From Fulvimonas sp. R45 (GTDB lineage: Bacteria; Pseudomonadota; Gammaproteobacteria; Xanthomonadales; Rhodanobacteraceae), in assembly GCF_030504985.1 (NCBI RefSeq), contig NZ_JASERU010000015.1:46106-110105 (forward strand): a stretch of DNA of 64,000 nucleotides. Direction: 5' to 3'. This document shows, piece after piece, positions 27,942 through 36,791 of the stretch. The translations under genes were made by a program, and so were the position numbers. Position 1 is the first letter of the stretch. Each line of letters starts with the position of its first letter. Below the pieces are notes generated by a model that searched no databases, had not been told where the DNA came from, and saw nothing but the letters and a program-made list of their open reading frames with translations.

Positions 27942-29884
27942 TTGCGGAATGCCTGCGCGATCTGAATAGTGTTGTCGTCCACAACTTTTTGGAAGGTTTT
28001 CTGCTTTTTATAAACCGGCTTACCGGACTCGTATTCGCGGATAGTTTCCTCCGTCTCCTGGACGATCTCATTGCCTCTTTTATCGCGGACATAGGTTTTA
28101 TTTCCACGCTTATCGTGTCCAACATGAGACGCAAGAGCCATGAACACTGGATAGTCGTTCATAGCATCCGCTGCAGTTTCAATCGCAATCTCTTCCGCCG
28201 TCTTCTTTTGAAGAATAAGAACGCTGGTCTGAACGCTGACATTCGGCTGAAAGGTATCTGCATGGAGATCAATCGAAGCCAGGATGCGTGTATGCCGGAG
28301 AATCCAGTCACGGACGTAGCCGAGGCCGGGAGAGCCGAGGATTCCATCTGGCAATACCATTGCGACACGTCCTATCCCGGGCTTAAGAAATTTGACGCAC
28401 CGCTCAATGAATAGAATTTCAGGCGGTTGAGATTTTTGAACGCTGGAACCCTTGACCCATTTATCTTGGCTTGCACTATATGTCCAAGAGTGACCCAAAT
28501 CATATTGTTCCAAGATTGAGGGTTCATCTATCGGTATCTTTGATCCGAAAGGTGGATTGGTAAAGATCAGATCCACATTTCCAATGAGGCTTCTTTTGCG
28601 AAGCTTTTCTTCCCAAGTCGCCGGGCTTGCTAAGGAGTTGGCCTGAAAAAGACCGCCAGCTCCGTCGTTATTCATGACCATGTTCATCTTAGTGGCTTTT
28701 ACAAGCTCCGGATTGAAGTCAAGGCCAATAATCGAGTTACCAGCAAACTTTGCGATACGAGCAGGAATCTTCGCTTCGGCGCGTGCAAGATCCCCCTTCC
28801 ATTTTTCGCGTTCAGACGCTCTAATTTTCTCTATAACATGATTCATCGCGGATATGAGAAACCCCCCAGTTCCGCATGCCGGATCTAAAATAGTTTGACC
28901 CTCGCGTGGATCGAGCATGTTGACTGCCATCTCACAAATATTGCGAGGCGTAAAAAATTCTCCGCGGTCACCACGTAAATTAGACCCTACGATCTCCTCG
29001 TAAGCATGACCCTTTACATCGACATCGCTTTCCAGAAGAGAATACATTTGAAGCTGAGAAACAATGTAGGATAAAACCGTGGGATTTAAAGCTACGACGT
29101 CATTGGTCTGAAAGATTGCCGGATAATCTGCTTTAACGGCATTGAAAAGCTCTTCGATTCGCCTTTTAACTTTCAATTGGCCGTTCAGGCTGTTTCGTTC
29201 ATTAGCAGCCGCATAGAACTGAACTTCTGAACTTTCACGTTCATCGTGAATCTTGGCGAAGATTAGCTTCAAGAGTTCCCAGAATGCTTGCGGTTTCTGC
29301 AACCCCTGATTGCCAGCAATGTAGTTGTGACAACGCCGAAAAGCGAACAATAGAGCGTCAGATGAAGCCGGCTTCAATTGTTCAAATTGTGGGCGCTCGG
29401 CATCTTCCTCGGTCTGACCAAAGCTGGGGAGATCAGGAATCTCTTCGAAACGAATTTTTCCACGGCTCTCGAGCTTGCGGTAACAGAAACGCTCCAAACC
29501 ATTTGTCCACATTCCATAGATAGCGTTAGGACAAGCTGCCATATAGCTTTGAAGCTGACCAACCCCTTCTTTCTTGTCTGTAGCCTTAACTTTCTTCTCT
29601 TTACACTCGACGATAATGTAAGCATTACTTTGCTCGTGGCCTTCATCCTCTTCAAAAATGACGATGTCAGCGCGAGGTTTGCGACTTCCCAAGCGAAGGG
29701 CAAACTCAACTGCAACATCTGACTTCGGATAGTCGTATTCCCTAACCAGTGACTTTAAAATCTCTTGGCGAACATATTCTTCGGGTGTTTCGACGCGCTG
29801 GGTTCTGCCGTCGATGAAATCTAGAACTCGGCCCTGCTGCACTATTACAGCCGTAGGGAAGAGAGGAGCGATCGAGTCAGCCAT
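27920..29884 (-). CDS. N6-adenine DNA methylase with N-terminal nuclease motif (BcgI-A/HsdM-like)
   Basis: 654 residues from the ATG at 29884, preceded by AGAGA. The frame continues 13 codons upstream without a better signal. Residues 1-110 hold a PD-(D/E)XK-like site: Asp73 in RADIVIF, then Glu93 and Lys95 in IVECKEK, as in HSDR_N-type nuclease domains. A helical HsdM-type domain follows, then the methylase core with DPACGTGGF (334-342) and FTNPPFGSK (441-449). The combination of nuclease and methylase in one chain beside a two-domain specificity subunit, without HsdR, resembles BcgI-type (IIB/IIG) enzymes. Whether it cuts DNA is not proven by sequence. Confidence 0.88.
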   Translation of the reverse strand: MADSIAPLFPTAVIVQQGRVLDFIDGRTQRVETPEEYVRQEILKSLVREYDYPKSDVAVEFALRLGSRKPRADIVIFEEDEGHEQSNAYIIVECKEKKVKATDKKEGVGQLQSYMAACPNAIYGMWTNGLERFCYRKLESRGKIRFEEIPDLPSFGQTEEDAERPQFEQLKPASSDALLFAFRRCHNYIAGNQGLQKPQAFWELLKLIFAKIHDERESSEVQFYAAANERNSLNGQLKVKRRIEELFNAVKADYPAIFQTNDVVALNPTVLSYIVSQLQMYSLLESDVDVKGHAYEEIVGSNLRGDRGEFFTPRNICEMAVNMLDPREGQTILDPACGTGGFLISAMNHVIEKIRASEREKWKGDLARAEAKIPARIAKFAGNSIIGLDFNPELVKATKMNMVMNNDGAGGLFQANSLASPATWEEKLRKRSLIGNVDLIFTNPPFGSKIPIDEPSILEQYDLGHSWTYSASQDKWVKGSSVQKSQPPEILFIERCVKFLKPGIGRVAMVLPDGILGSPGLGYVRDWILRHTRILASIDLHADTFQPNVSVQTSVLILQKKTAEEIAIETAADAMNDYPVFMALASHVGHDKRGNKTYVRDKRGNEIVQETEETIREYESGKPVYKKQKTFQKVVDDNTIQIAQAFRKWLSEQS

Positions 29885-29929
29885 GAATGAATCTCTTTTG
29901 CGACATGCACTTTGCGGCACCAACGGCGC

Positions 29930-29962
29930 AGCAACCTAGGACTCTGACACGGCTGGGTTGCT
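29930..29962. other. Inverted repeat in the gap upstream of the R-M module
   Basis: AGCAACC (29930-29936) faces GGTTGCT (29956-29962) across 19 bases. It lies some 45 bp upstream of the methylase start, where a controller or promoter would be expected. No C-protein gene is present. The rest of the 263-bp gap to the GH92 gene shows no other signal I can support. Confidence 0.3.
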
Positions 29963-30147
29963 AAGGCCAGCGCCAAAGGGCGCGGACTTTGCCCCTTGGT
30001 GATCGCAGAGGCTGCGACCGTGCTTTTCTGGATGAATCTCAAGCGCCGGAGCCAAAGCCTGGGTCAGGGTGCACTGTTCGAACGACCGCTTCTGACCGAC
30101 CATAGCGTCGCCCAATTCTTATCTCAAATTTGTCCAGTCCAGCAGTG

Positions 30148-32412
30148 TTAGTAGGCATCACCACGCTCCACACACAACCCAAACCCCGGATCCGACAACG
30201 AAGGCGGCGGCGTCTTCGTCCCCCAGCCTGAAGGCTTCGAGCCCATCACCAGCCGCAAGGTGCCGCCGTCGGCGATCTGCCCGTGCCGGAACCAGGCGGT
30301 GTCCAGCGGCTTGCCATTGAGCGTGGCGGATTGCACGTAGCGGTTGAGGCGGTCGCGGCGGAAGTTGTCGGCGACGATGCGGAAGGTCTTGCCGTGGCCG
30401 AGGTCGATGTCGACCTCGGGGAACGAGGGGGTGCCGATCAGGTATACGTCCTGGCCGGCGTTGGGGTAGAAGCCCATGGACTGGAAGGCGTACCAGCTGG
30501 ACATGGCGCCGGAGTCGTCGTTGCCGGGGATGCCGGCGCGGCTGTCGCTGAAGTCGCGGCGCAGCAGGTCGATGATGCGGTCGGCGGTGCGGTCGGGGCG
30601 GCCGGCCCACAGGTACAGGTCGGGGATCAGGAAGCCGGGCTCGTTGCCCATGTCGAAGTGGCCGCGCTCGAACAGATGGTCGAGGCGCTGCACGAAGGCT
30701 TGCTTGCCGCCGGCCAGGTCGATCAACCGGCGCACGTCCTGCGGCGCGTACAACGAGTAGGTCCACAGGTCGGCTTCGTAGAAGAAGTCCGGCCAGGTGC
30801 CGCGCTTGACCAGGTAGGGCGCGGCCCAGCGGCCGTCGGCGTTGCGCGGGCGCAGGAAGCCCTTGATGCCTTCCTGTTCCAGCGAGGCGTCCCACAGGTT
30901 GGCCCAGTTGCCGGCCTGCTTGGCGTAGCGCTTCGCTTCCTGCGCATGGCCGAGGCCGCAGGCGAGTTCGGCGATGGCGAAGTCGTCGTAGGCGTATTCG
31001 ACGGTGCGCGAGCCGGCGCGCTCGGTGGGCTGGGCGATGTAGCCGAGCGTGTTGTAGGTATCCAGGCCGCCGCGGCCGTGCTTGCGCGGATCGGCCGGCG
31101 GCACCTGGGCGTCCTTCAGCATCGCCTCGAGGCCGGTGGCGTAGTCGATGCCGGTGAGGCCTTTCACGTAGGCGTCGGCTACCAGCACGTCGGCGTTGCT
31201 GCCGCCCTGGGTGCGGCCGTTGTCGTTGCCGACGCGGGCGTCGGGCATGTAGTCGGCGTGGCGGTAGGTGTCGATCAGCGAGCGCACGATGTCGCGCTGG
31301 CGTTCGGGCGCGATCAGGGTGAGCAGCGGGCCGTCGCTGCGGAAGGTGTCCCAGATCGCCTGGAAGTCGTCGTAATAGGGTTCGTTCGACGACCACTTCG
31401 GATTCTCGCCGGTGTGGTCGGAGGGCATCATCATGGTGTGGTAGAGCGCGGTGTAGAACGTGCGCCGTTCCACCTCATCGGCCCCGTGGATCTCGATGCG
31501 CGACAGCGCCCGGTTCCACTGCGCCACCGCCGCCTGGCGCACGGCGGCGAAATCCCAGTCGGGGATTTCCTGCTCGGCGTTGCGGCGCGCCTGCGCCACG
31601 CTGATGAAGGAGATGCCGACCTTGGCCTGGATCGCCTGGCCGGCGGCGACACGGTAGTCCAGCGACGCACCGATGTCCTCGTCGGCATCGGTGTGCGCGT
31701 GGTGCGCGGCATCGAGCTTGTGGCCGAGCCAGGTCCGCGCGCCCGGCGCCGGCGTGTCGGTGCGCAGGTAGAAGTACACGCGGTATTCGCCGCCTTCGTT
31801 CCAGCCGCCGATGTAGCGGCCCACGCCTTCGATCTCGTGGTCGGACACCACCTCGACGTCGCCGCCGAGGAAGCGCTGGTCCTCCGCGCCGGTGCCCACG
31901 CCGAGCGCGTGCTGCAGGTCCACGGTGAGGTGGGCGTCGCCCGCGTCGGCGAAGGTGTAGCGGTGCAGGCCGGTGCGGCGGGTGGCGGTGAGTTCGACGC
32001 GGGTGCGGTAGCGGCTGAGGGTGGTCGCGTAGTAGCCGGCGCCGGCGTCCTCGTCGCTGCGCGGCGAATGGATGTCCGCCGGATCCAGCGCGCCGGTGAC
32101 CGGGGCCAGCAGGATGTTGCCGTACTTGCCCGCGCCGCCGCTCAGGTGCAGGTGGCTGAAGCCCACCACCTCGCCGGTGCTGTGGTAGCCGGTCTTGTAC
32201 GGCTTGCCGTCGAAGCTGCGCACGTCCGGGCCGAGCTTGACCATGCCGAACGGCACCGTGGCGCCGAGGAAGACCTCGCCGTCCGCATCCACGCCGATGA
32301 ACGGGTCGACGTCCTGCGCGTGGTCGGCGGCGCGCGCCCCGGCGGCGAGGGCGAACAGGCAGGCGAAGGCGACCCAAGCCCCACGGCGGGGGTGGCTGGC
32401 GAACCGTTTCAT
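30148..32412 (-). CDS. Exported GH92 family glycosidase (third, divergent paralogue)
   Basis: 754 residues with signal peptide WVAFACLFALAAGARA. GH92 landmarks are present: DPFIGVDADGEVFLGATVPFGM, GFSHLHLSGG, FYTALYHTMMMPSD, IWDTFRSDGPLLTL and GNDDSGAMSSWYAFQSMGFYP. It departs from the other two copies at the acid-Glu motif, which reads NEPGFLIPDLY instead of NEPSHH, and has GNDD instead of GNED. This suggests a different glycone or linkage specificity within GH92. It ends next to the AT-rich R-M module and its last 20 residues (PPSLSDPGFGLCVERGDAY region) look non-conserved, but no truncation is evident. Confidence 0.87.
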   Translation of the reverse strand: MKRFASHPRRGAWVAFACLFALAAGARAADHAQDVDPFIGVDADGEVFLGATVPFGMVKLGPDVRSFDGKPYKTGYHSTGEVVGFSHLHLSGGAGKYGNILLAPVTGALDPADIHSPRSDEDAGAGYYATTLSRYRTRVELTATRRTGLHRYTFADAGDAHLTVDLQHALGVGTGAEDQRFLGGDVEVVSDHEIEGVGRYIGGWNEGGEYRVYFYLRTDTPAPGARTWLGHKLDAAHHAHTDADEDIGASLDYRVAAGQAIQAKVGISFISVAQARRNAEQEIPDWDFAAVRQAAVAQWNRALSRIEIHGADEVERRTFYTALYHTMMMPSDHTGENPKWSSNEPYYDDFQAIWDTFRSDGPLLTLIAPERQRDIVRSLIDTYRHADYMPDARVGNDNGRTQGGSNADVLVADAYVKGLTGIDYATGLEAMLKDAQVPPADPRKHGRGGLDTYNTLGYIAQPTERAGSRTVEYAYDDFAIAELACGLGHAQEAKRYAKQAGNWANLWDASLEQEGIKGFLRPRNADGRWAAPYLVKRGTWPDFFYEADLWTYSLYAPQDVRRLIDLAGGKQAFVQRLDHLFERGHFDMGNEPGFLIPDLYLWAGRPDRTADRIIDLLRRDFSDSRAGIPGNDDSGAMSSWYAFQSMGFYPNAGQDVYLIGTPSFPEVDIDLGHGKTFRIVADNFRRDRLNRYVQSATLNGKPLDTAWFRHGQIADGGTLRLVMGSKPSGWGTKTPPPSLSDPGFGLCVERGDAY

Positions 32413-32549
32413 CGTGGGCGGATCCTTGGCGGCGGTAGTCGGAAGGAACAGGGTTGCCGTGCGTGGGCCATCATGGCGCATCGCGCCGCGGGGGTGAACC
32501 GCCGGCAAGCGACGCACCCATGCACCGGCCGCCGCGCCCGCGCATGGGC

Positions 32550-35483
32550 TCAATCCGCCGCGGTGCTCGAGATGGGCAGCGTGATGGTGCAGTGCACGCC
32601 TTCGGGTGCGATGACGTAGCTCGTCTCCGCCTTGAGCTGGTAGGGCAGCGCGCGCTCGATCAGTTCGCGGCCGTAGCCCTTGCGCGCCGGCTCCTTGTCC
32701 GCGTCGAGCCGGACGGGCACGCCGCTTTCGCGCCATTCCAGCCGTAGCCGGCGCTCGCCCTGCGCCGTGCGCTGCACCGACCAGTCGATCGACAGCCGCC
32801 CTTCCGGCCGCGACAGCGCGCCGTATTTCAGCGCGTTGGTCGCCAGCTCGTGCAGGCCCAGCGCCAGCGTCTGCACCGTGGAGGAACGCAGCCTCACGTC
32901 GTCGGGCCCGGCCAGGCGGACCTGCCCCGCGTGGCCGCCGCCATCGGTGATGCCGAGGCCGGCCAGCTCGGTGCGGATCAGTGCGCTGAAGGTGATGCGG
33001 TCCTGCTCGCTGAGCCGGGACAGCAGGCCGTTCACGCGCGCCAGCGCTTCCAGCCGTTCGCGGAAACGCGTGCGGAAGTCCTCGAACGAGGCGGAGCGCG
33101 CCAGCGTGCGGTCGGTGATGGACAGCACCACGCCCAGCAGGTTGCGGGTGCGGTGCTGCAGCTCGGCCACCATCACCTTGTTGCGTTCGTCGCTGGCGCG
33201 CAGCTCGTCCTCGCCCTGCCTGCGCACGCGCAGCAACTGCAGGTGCGCCCAGACGCGGGCGAGCAGCTCGCGGCCGGAGAACGGCTTGACGAGGTAGTCG
33301 TCCGCGCCCGCCGCCAGGCCTTCGATGCGGCTTTCCTCGCCGGCGCGCGCGGAGAGCAGGATCACCGGCATGCCGCGCAGCGCCTCGTCCCCGCGGATGG
33401 CGCGCAGCAGGCCGAAGCCGTCGAGGTTGGGCATCATCACGTCGGCCAGCACCAGGTCCGGACGGCGACGGCGGATCGCCGCGAGCGCCGCCTGGCCGTC
33501 CGCCACGGTCTCGACGTCGAGCCGCCCGCCGAGCAGGCCGCGCACGTAGGCGCGCATGTCGGCGTTGTCGTCGGCGACGAGGACGCGGGCGTCCGGGCCG
33601 GGCAGCGAGGCGACCAGCGTCACGGCATGCGGCGGCGGCGCGGCAGCGGGCTCGTCCGGCAGCCAGCGCAGCGCTTCCTCCACGTAGGCGGTCGCCCGGA
33701 TCGAGGTGGACGCGAGCCTCCGGCCACCCTCCACGCCGCCTTCCGGCCGGTGCGCCGCGCCCAGCGGCAGCCGCACGGTGAAGGTGGTGCCGCGGCCCGG
33801 CGCGCTGTCGGCGTGGATCGTGCCGCCGTGCAGCTTCACCAGCTCCTGCACCAGCGCGAGGCCGATGCCGCTGCCCTCGTAGGTGCGGCTGCGCTGGCCC
33901 TCGATGCGGTGGAAGCGCTCGAACAGGCGCGGCAGCTCGTCCGCCGGCACGCCGACGCCGGTGTCGCGCACGGTCAGCTCGGCCTGCCCGTCCACCACGG
34001 CGAGGCGCACGGCGATGCCGCCCTCGAAGGTGAACTTGAAGGCGTTGGACAGCAGGTTGAGGACGATCTTCTCCCACATGTCGCGGTCGACGTGGGCGAC
34101 TGCCGCGAACGCCGAGCAGTCGACGTCGAAACCGAGGCCCGCCTTCTCGCAGGCCGAGCGGAAGTTGCTGGCGAGGTCGGCGGTGAAGGCCGCCAGGTCG
34201 GTGGGCTCGAACGCGGCCTGCACGCGGCTGGCCTCGATGCGCGAGAAGTCGAGCAGCGAGTTGACCAGCTTGAGCAGGCGCAACGCGTTGCGCCGCGCGA
34301 TGTCGAGCCGGTCGCGCTCGGCTTCCGGCAGGCCGGGGCCGGCCAGGGCGTCTTCCAGCGGACCGAGCATCAGGGTCAGCGGCGTGCGGAACTCGTGGCT
34401 GATGTTGGAGAAGAACCGCGTCTTGGCGCGGTCGATCTCCGCCAATGCCTCGGCGCGCCTGCGCTCGGCCTGGTAGGCCAGGGTGTCGGCGATGGTGGAG
34501 CCGACCTGGGCCACCAGCAGCTCGAGGAAGGACCGGTAGGACGGGTCGAGCCGGCGGTGCGGGTTGAGGCCGGCCACGAGGATCGCCCGCGCCGCGCGGC
34601 CGCCGGGCAGGATCACCGGCGCGAGCCACGCCTGCCGCGGCGGCTCGGACCAGTCACCGGTGGGCAGGCGCCGCCCGGCCAGGTCCTCGAGCAGGCGCGG
34701 CTCCTCCAGCGCGTCCGCGAACGGCCATGCGCCGGACCCGTCGAGCGGGATCTCCGCACGGTCGCCGGACCCGTCGGTCGCGCCCATCAGGGTCGCCGCG
34801 GCGCCGTCGTCGGACAGCAGATAGAGGTACGCGAACGGGATGTCGCGGCCGTTCCGGGCCAGCACCGCGACGGCCTGGCGGCAGGCGGCTTCCACGCTCT
34901 CGGCACGGCGCAGCGCGGCCAGCTCGCGCAGCGTTTCCAGCCGGCGCGCGCCGATCACCTTCTCGGTGGTCTCGATGACCGGGCAGAACACGCCGCAGAC
35001 CTCGCCGCGCTCGTCGCGGATCGGGCTGTAGGAAAAGCAGAAGTAGCCTTCCTCGGCGTAACCGTGGCGTTCGATCATCAGCAGCAGATCGTTGGCCGTG
35101 TACGGCTGCGCCTCGTCCAGCACGCGCCCCAGCATCGGCCCGATCTGCGGCCAGATCTCGCGCCAGCAGTCCTCGCCGCGCTGGCCCAGCGCGGCGGGGT
35201 GCTTGTTGCCCAGGATCGAGGTGTAGGCGTCGTTGTAGATCAGGGCCAGCTCGCGGCCCCACCAGCTCACGATCGGGAACGAGCAGTCGAGGCAGGTGCC
35301 GACCGCCGTGCGCAGGCTCTGCGGCCACTGCGCCGGCGGACCGAGCGGCGTGGCCGACCAGTCGTGGGCGCGGACGAGCCTGCCCAGTTCGCCGCCGCCG
35401 GGCAGGAACGCCAGCGCCGGGTCGGCGCCGGGCGAAGGCGCGGATGCCATGGCGAGGGACGGGTTGTCGAGATCTGCGTTCAT
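32550..35483 (-). CDS. Hybrid histidine kinase with two kinase modules (HisKA and HWE type)
   Basis: 977 residues from the ATG at 35483, preceded by a strong GGGAGG. Order of domains: PAS-like (about 40-165), GAF-like (about 180-340), HisKA with SHEFRTPL and phospho-acceptor His363, an HATPase with NLLSNAFKF, DTGVGVP and GSGIGLALV, a receiver with DDNADMR, phospho-Asp681 in LADVMMPNLDG and KPF, then a second kinase of HWE/HisKA_2 type with His777 in ELQHRTRNLL and its own ATPase (GLHELATNALKYGALS). There are no membrane helices, so sensing is cytoplasmic. A lone receiver gene lies directly upstream. HWE kinases often act in light or general stress signalling. Confidence 0.88.
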   Translation of the reverse strand: MNADLDNPSLAMASAPSPGADPALAFLPGGGELGRLVRAHDWSATPLGPPAQWPQSLRTAVGTCLDCSFPIVSWWGRELALIYNDAYTSILGNKHPAALGQRGEDCWREIWPQIGPMLGRVLDEAQPYTANDLLLMIERHGYAEEGYFCFSYSPIRDERGEVCGVFCPVIETTEKVIGARRLETLRELAALRRAESVEAACRQAVAVLARNGRDIPFAYLYLLSDDGAAATLMGATDGSGDRAEIPLDGSGAWPFADALEEPRLLEDLAGRRLPTGDWSEPPRQAWLAPVILPGGRAARAILVAGLNPHRRLDPSYRSFLELLVAQVGSTIADTLAYQAERRRAEALAEIDRAKTRFFSNISHEFRTPLTLMLGPLEDALAGPGLPEAERDRLDIARRNALRLLKLVNSLLDFSRIEASRVQAAFEPTDLAAFTADLASNFRSACEKAGLGFDVDCSAFAAVAHVDRDMWEKIVLNLLSNAFKFTFEGGIAVRLAVVDGQAELTVRDTGVGVPADELPRLFERFHRIEGQRSRTYEGSGIGLALVQELVKLHGGTIHADSAPGRGTTFTVRLPLGAAHRPEGGVEGGRRLASTSIRATAYVEEALRWLPDEPAAAPPPHAVTLVASLPGPDARVLVADDNADMRAYVRGLLGGRLDVETVADGQAALAAIRRRRPDLVLADVMMPNLDGFGLLRAIRGDEALRGMPVILLSARAGEESRIEGLAAGADDYLVKPFSGRELLARVWAHLQLLRVRRQGEDELRASDERNKVMVAELQHRTRNLLGVVLSITDRTLARSASFEDFRTRFRERLEALARVNGLLSRLSEQDRITFSALIRTELAGLGITDGGGHAGQVRLAGPDDVRLRSSTVQTLALGLHELATNALKYGALSRPEGRLSIDWSVQRTAQGERRLRLEWRESGVPVRLDADKEPARKGYGRELIERALPYQLKAETSYVIAPEGVHCTITLPISSTAAD

Positions 35484-35544
35484 CGGTTTCCTCCCGCCTT
35501 CCCGGGCGGCACCGCCTTGGGCCACGCACCTGGGCGGCGCGTCG

Positions 35545-35916
35545 TCAGCGGTCGAGCAGGCTCGCCAGGCAGCCGATGAGCATGCGGGCCTGCACGGGCT
35601 TCTGCAAGCGCGGCAGCGCGGCATAGGCCGGCGGAATGGCCTCCGGGTCGTAGCCGGTGGTGAGCACGACGGGCACCCGGTCGCGGAGCAGCCGGTCGAT
35701 GAGCGGGAAGACGCGCTCGCCGCCGAGGTTCACGTCGAGCACGGCGACGTCGGCGGCATGCCCTTCGTCCAGCGCCTGCCGCGCGGCGTCGATGCCCGGA
35801 AAGGGACCGACGACCCGCCAGCCTCCCATGTCCAGCGCGGCGCCCATGGCGTCGGCAATGAGGTAGTCGTCCTCCACCAGCAAGACGGCACGCCGGCTGT
35901 TGTCTTCGGCACCCAT
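35545..35916 (-). CDS. Single-domain response regulator
   Basis: 123 residues, a receiver domain only. The acidic pair is in LLVEDDYLIAD, the phospho-acceptor Asp61 in AVLDVNLGG, the Thr in VVLTTGYD, and the Lys in LQKPV. There is no output domain, so it acts by protein interaction or as a phosphate sink. It precedes the hybrid kinase by 61 bp on the same strand. Stand-alone receivers are common partners of HWE kinases. Confidence 0.87.
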   Translation of the reverse strand: MGAEDNSRRAVLLVEDDYLIADAMGAALDMGGWRVVGPFPGIDAARQALDEGHAADVAVLDVNLGGERVFPLIDRLLRDRVPVVLTTGYDPEAIPPAYAALPRLQKPVQARMLIGCLASLLDR

Positions 35917-35984
35917 GGGCGTAGCGGCTCACCGGTTCACGACGGACATTCGAGGATGAAGAAGAAGGCGTCGTGACTTCGTGA

Positions 35985-36791
35985 TCAGTGCCACAGGCCG
36001 GCGACGGCGACGGCCACGCCCGCGAGCCGGGCGGCGCGCGGGCCGTCCGGGGCGAGGCGTTCGCCGGCGATGGCCGCGGTCACCACGGCCATGGCGCGCA
36101 GGTCCATGATGCCGAGGGCGAGCAGCGCCGCCAGCAGGTTCGCGCAGCAGGCGACGCAGTGCAGGCCGAGCCGCAGGCCCTTGCGCCAGGCCGCGGCCGC
36201 GCCGACCGCCGCACATTCCGCCAGGCCGCGGCAGCAGGCGAGCCGGCGCGCCTTCCACGCACTGAACTGCATCGCGCCCGCGGCGAGCACGACACCGACG
36301 GCGGCGAACGGCACGGCGCGCGCCAACGTCGGCCAGCGCGTCACGGCCATGGCCAGCGCGAGGCCGGACGGATAGACGGCCAGGCCGCAAGCGGTCCACG
36401 CGAGCAGGTAGGCCGCGCCCGCCCACGCGGCCTGGCGGTCCGGATGCATGCCGCCGGCCGCGGCGACGGCCCGACGGTAGCGCCACAGCGCGGGCGCGGC
36501 GACCGGCGTCATCATCGCCACGCTCATCGCGGTCCACATGCCGAGGAAGCCGGCCATGGCATCGAGCCAGCCGCGGCCGCACAGCGGCATCCACGCCATC
36601 GACAGCATCCAGCCGCCCGGCATCGGCAGCGCGGCCGTCGCCGGCATGCCGGTGCAGCCGGCGACCGTCGCCGCCGCGCCGACGGCCGCCAGCAGCAGCG
36701 CGACGCCGGCGAACCGCCGCCGCGCGACCCGCTCCGTCGCCGCACGCGGCGACGGAGCGGGCATGCCGGCGCGGGCGGCGGCCCGGTTCAC
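35985..36791 (-). CDS. DUF2182 integral membrane protein
   Basis: 268 residues from a GTG start that overlaps the stop of the DUF899 gene as GTGA; a Met ten codons in is the alternative. Several hydrophobic helices carry the family pattern WMPLCGRGWLDAMAGFLGMWTAMSVAMMTPV and a Cys-rich stretch HCVACCANLL, cited by its ends. DUF2182 proteins are predicted metal-binding membrane proteins, commonly with GLHCVGCC-type motifs. Function is unknown. Confidence 0.75.
   Translation of the reverse strand: MNRAAARAGMPAPSPRAATERVARRRFAGVALLLAAVGAAATVAGCTGMPATAALPMPGGWMLSMAWMPLCGRGWLDAMAGFLGMWTAMSVAMMTPVAAPALWRYRRAVAAAGGMHPDRQAAWAGAAYLLAWTACGLAVYPSGLALAMAVTRWPTLARAVPFAAVGVVLAAGAMQFSAWKARRLACCRGLAECAAVGAAAAWRKGLRLGLHCVACCANLLAALLALGIMDLRAMAVVTAAIAGERLAPDGPRAARLAGVAVAVAGLWH

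Noticed and set aside
29885..30147. Search for a tRNA or integrase at the edge of the R-M island
   Set aside because: I found no cloverleaf, attachment repeat or integrase/transposase gene on either side, so the mode of acquisition is open.
30148..34629. One continuous minus-strand frame of about 1490 codons that would fuse kinase-like sequence to the GH92 gene
   Set aside because: The upper part is an out-of-frame reading of the hybrid kinase gene. The GH92 part has its own signal peptide and start at 32412.
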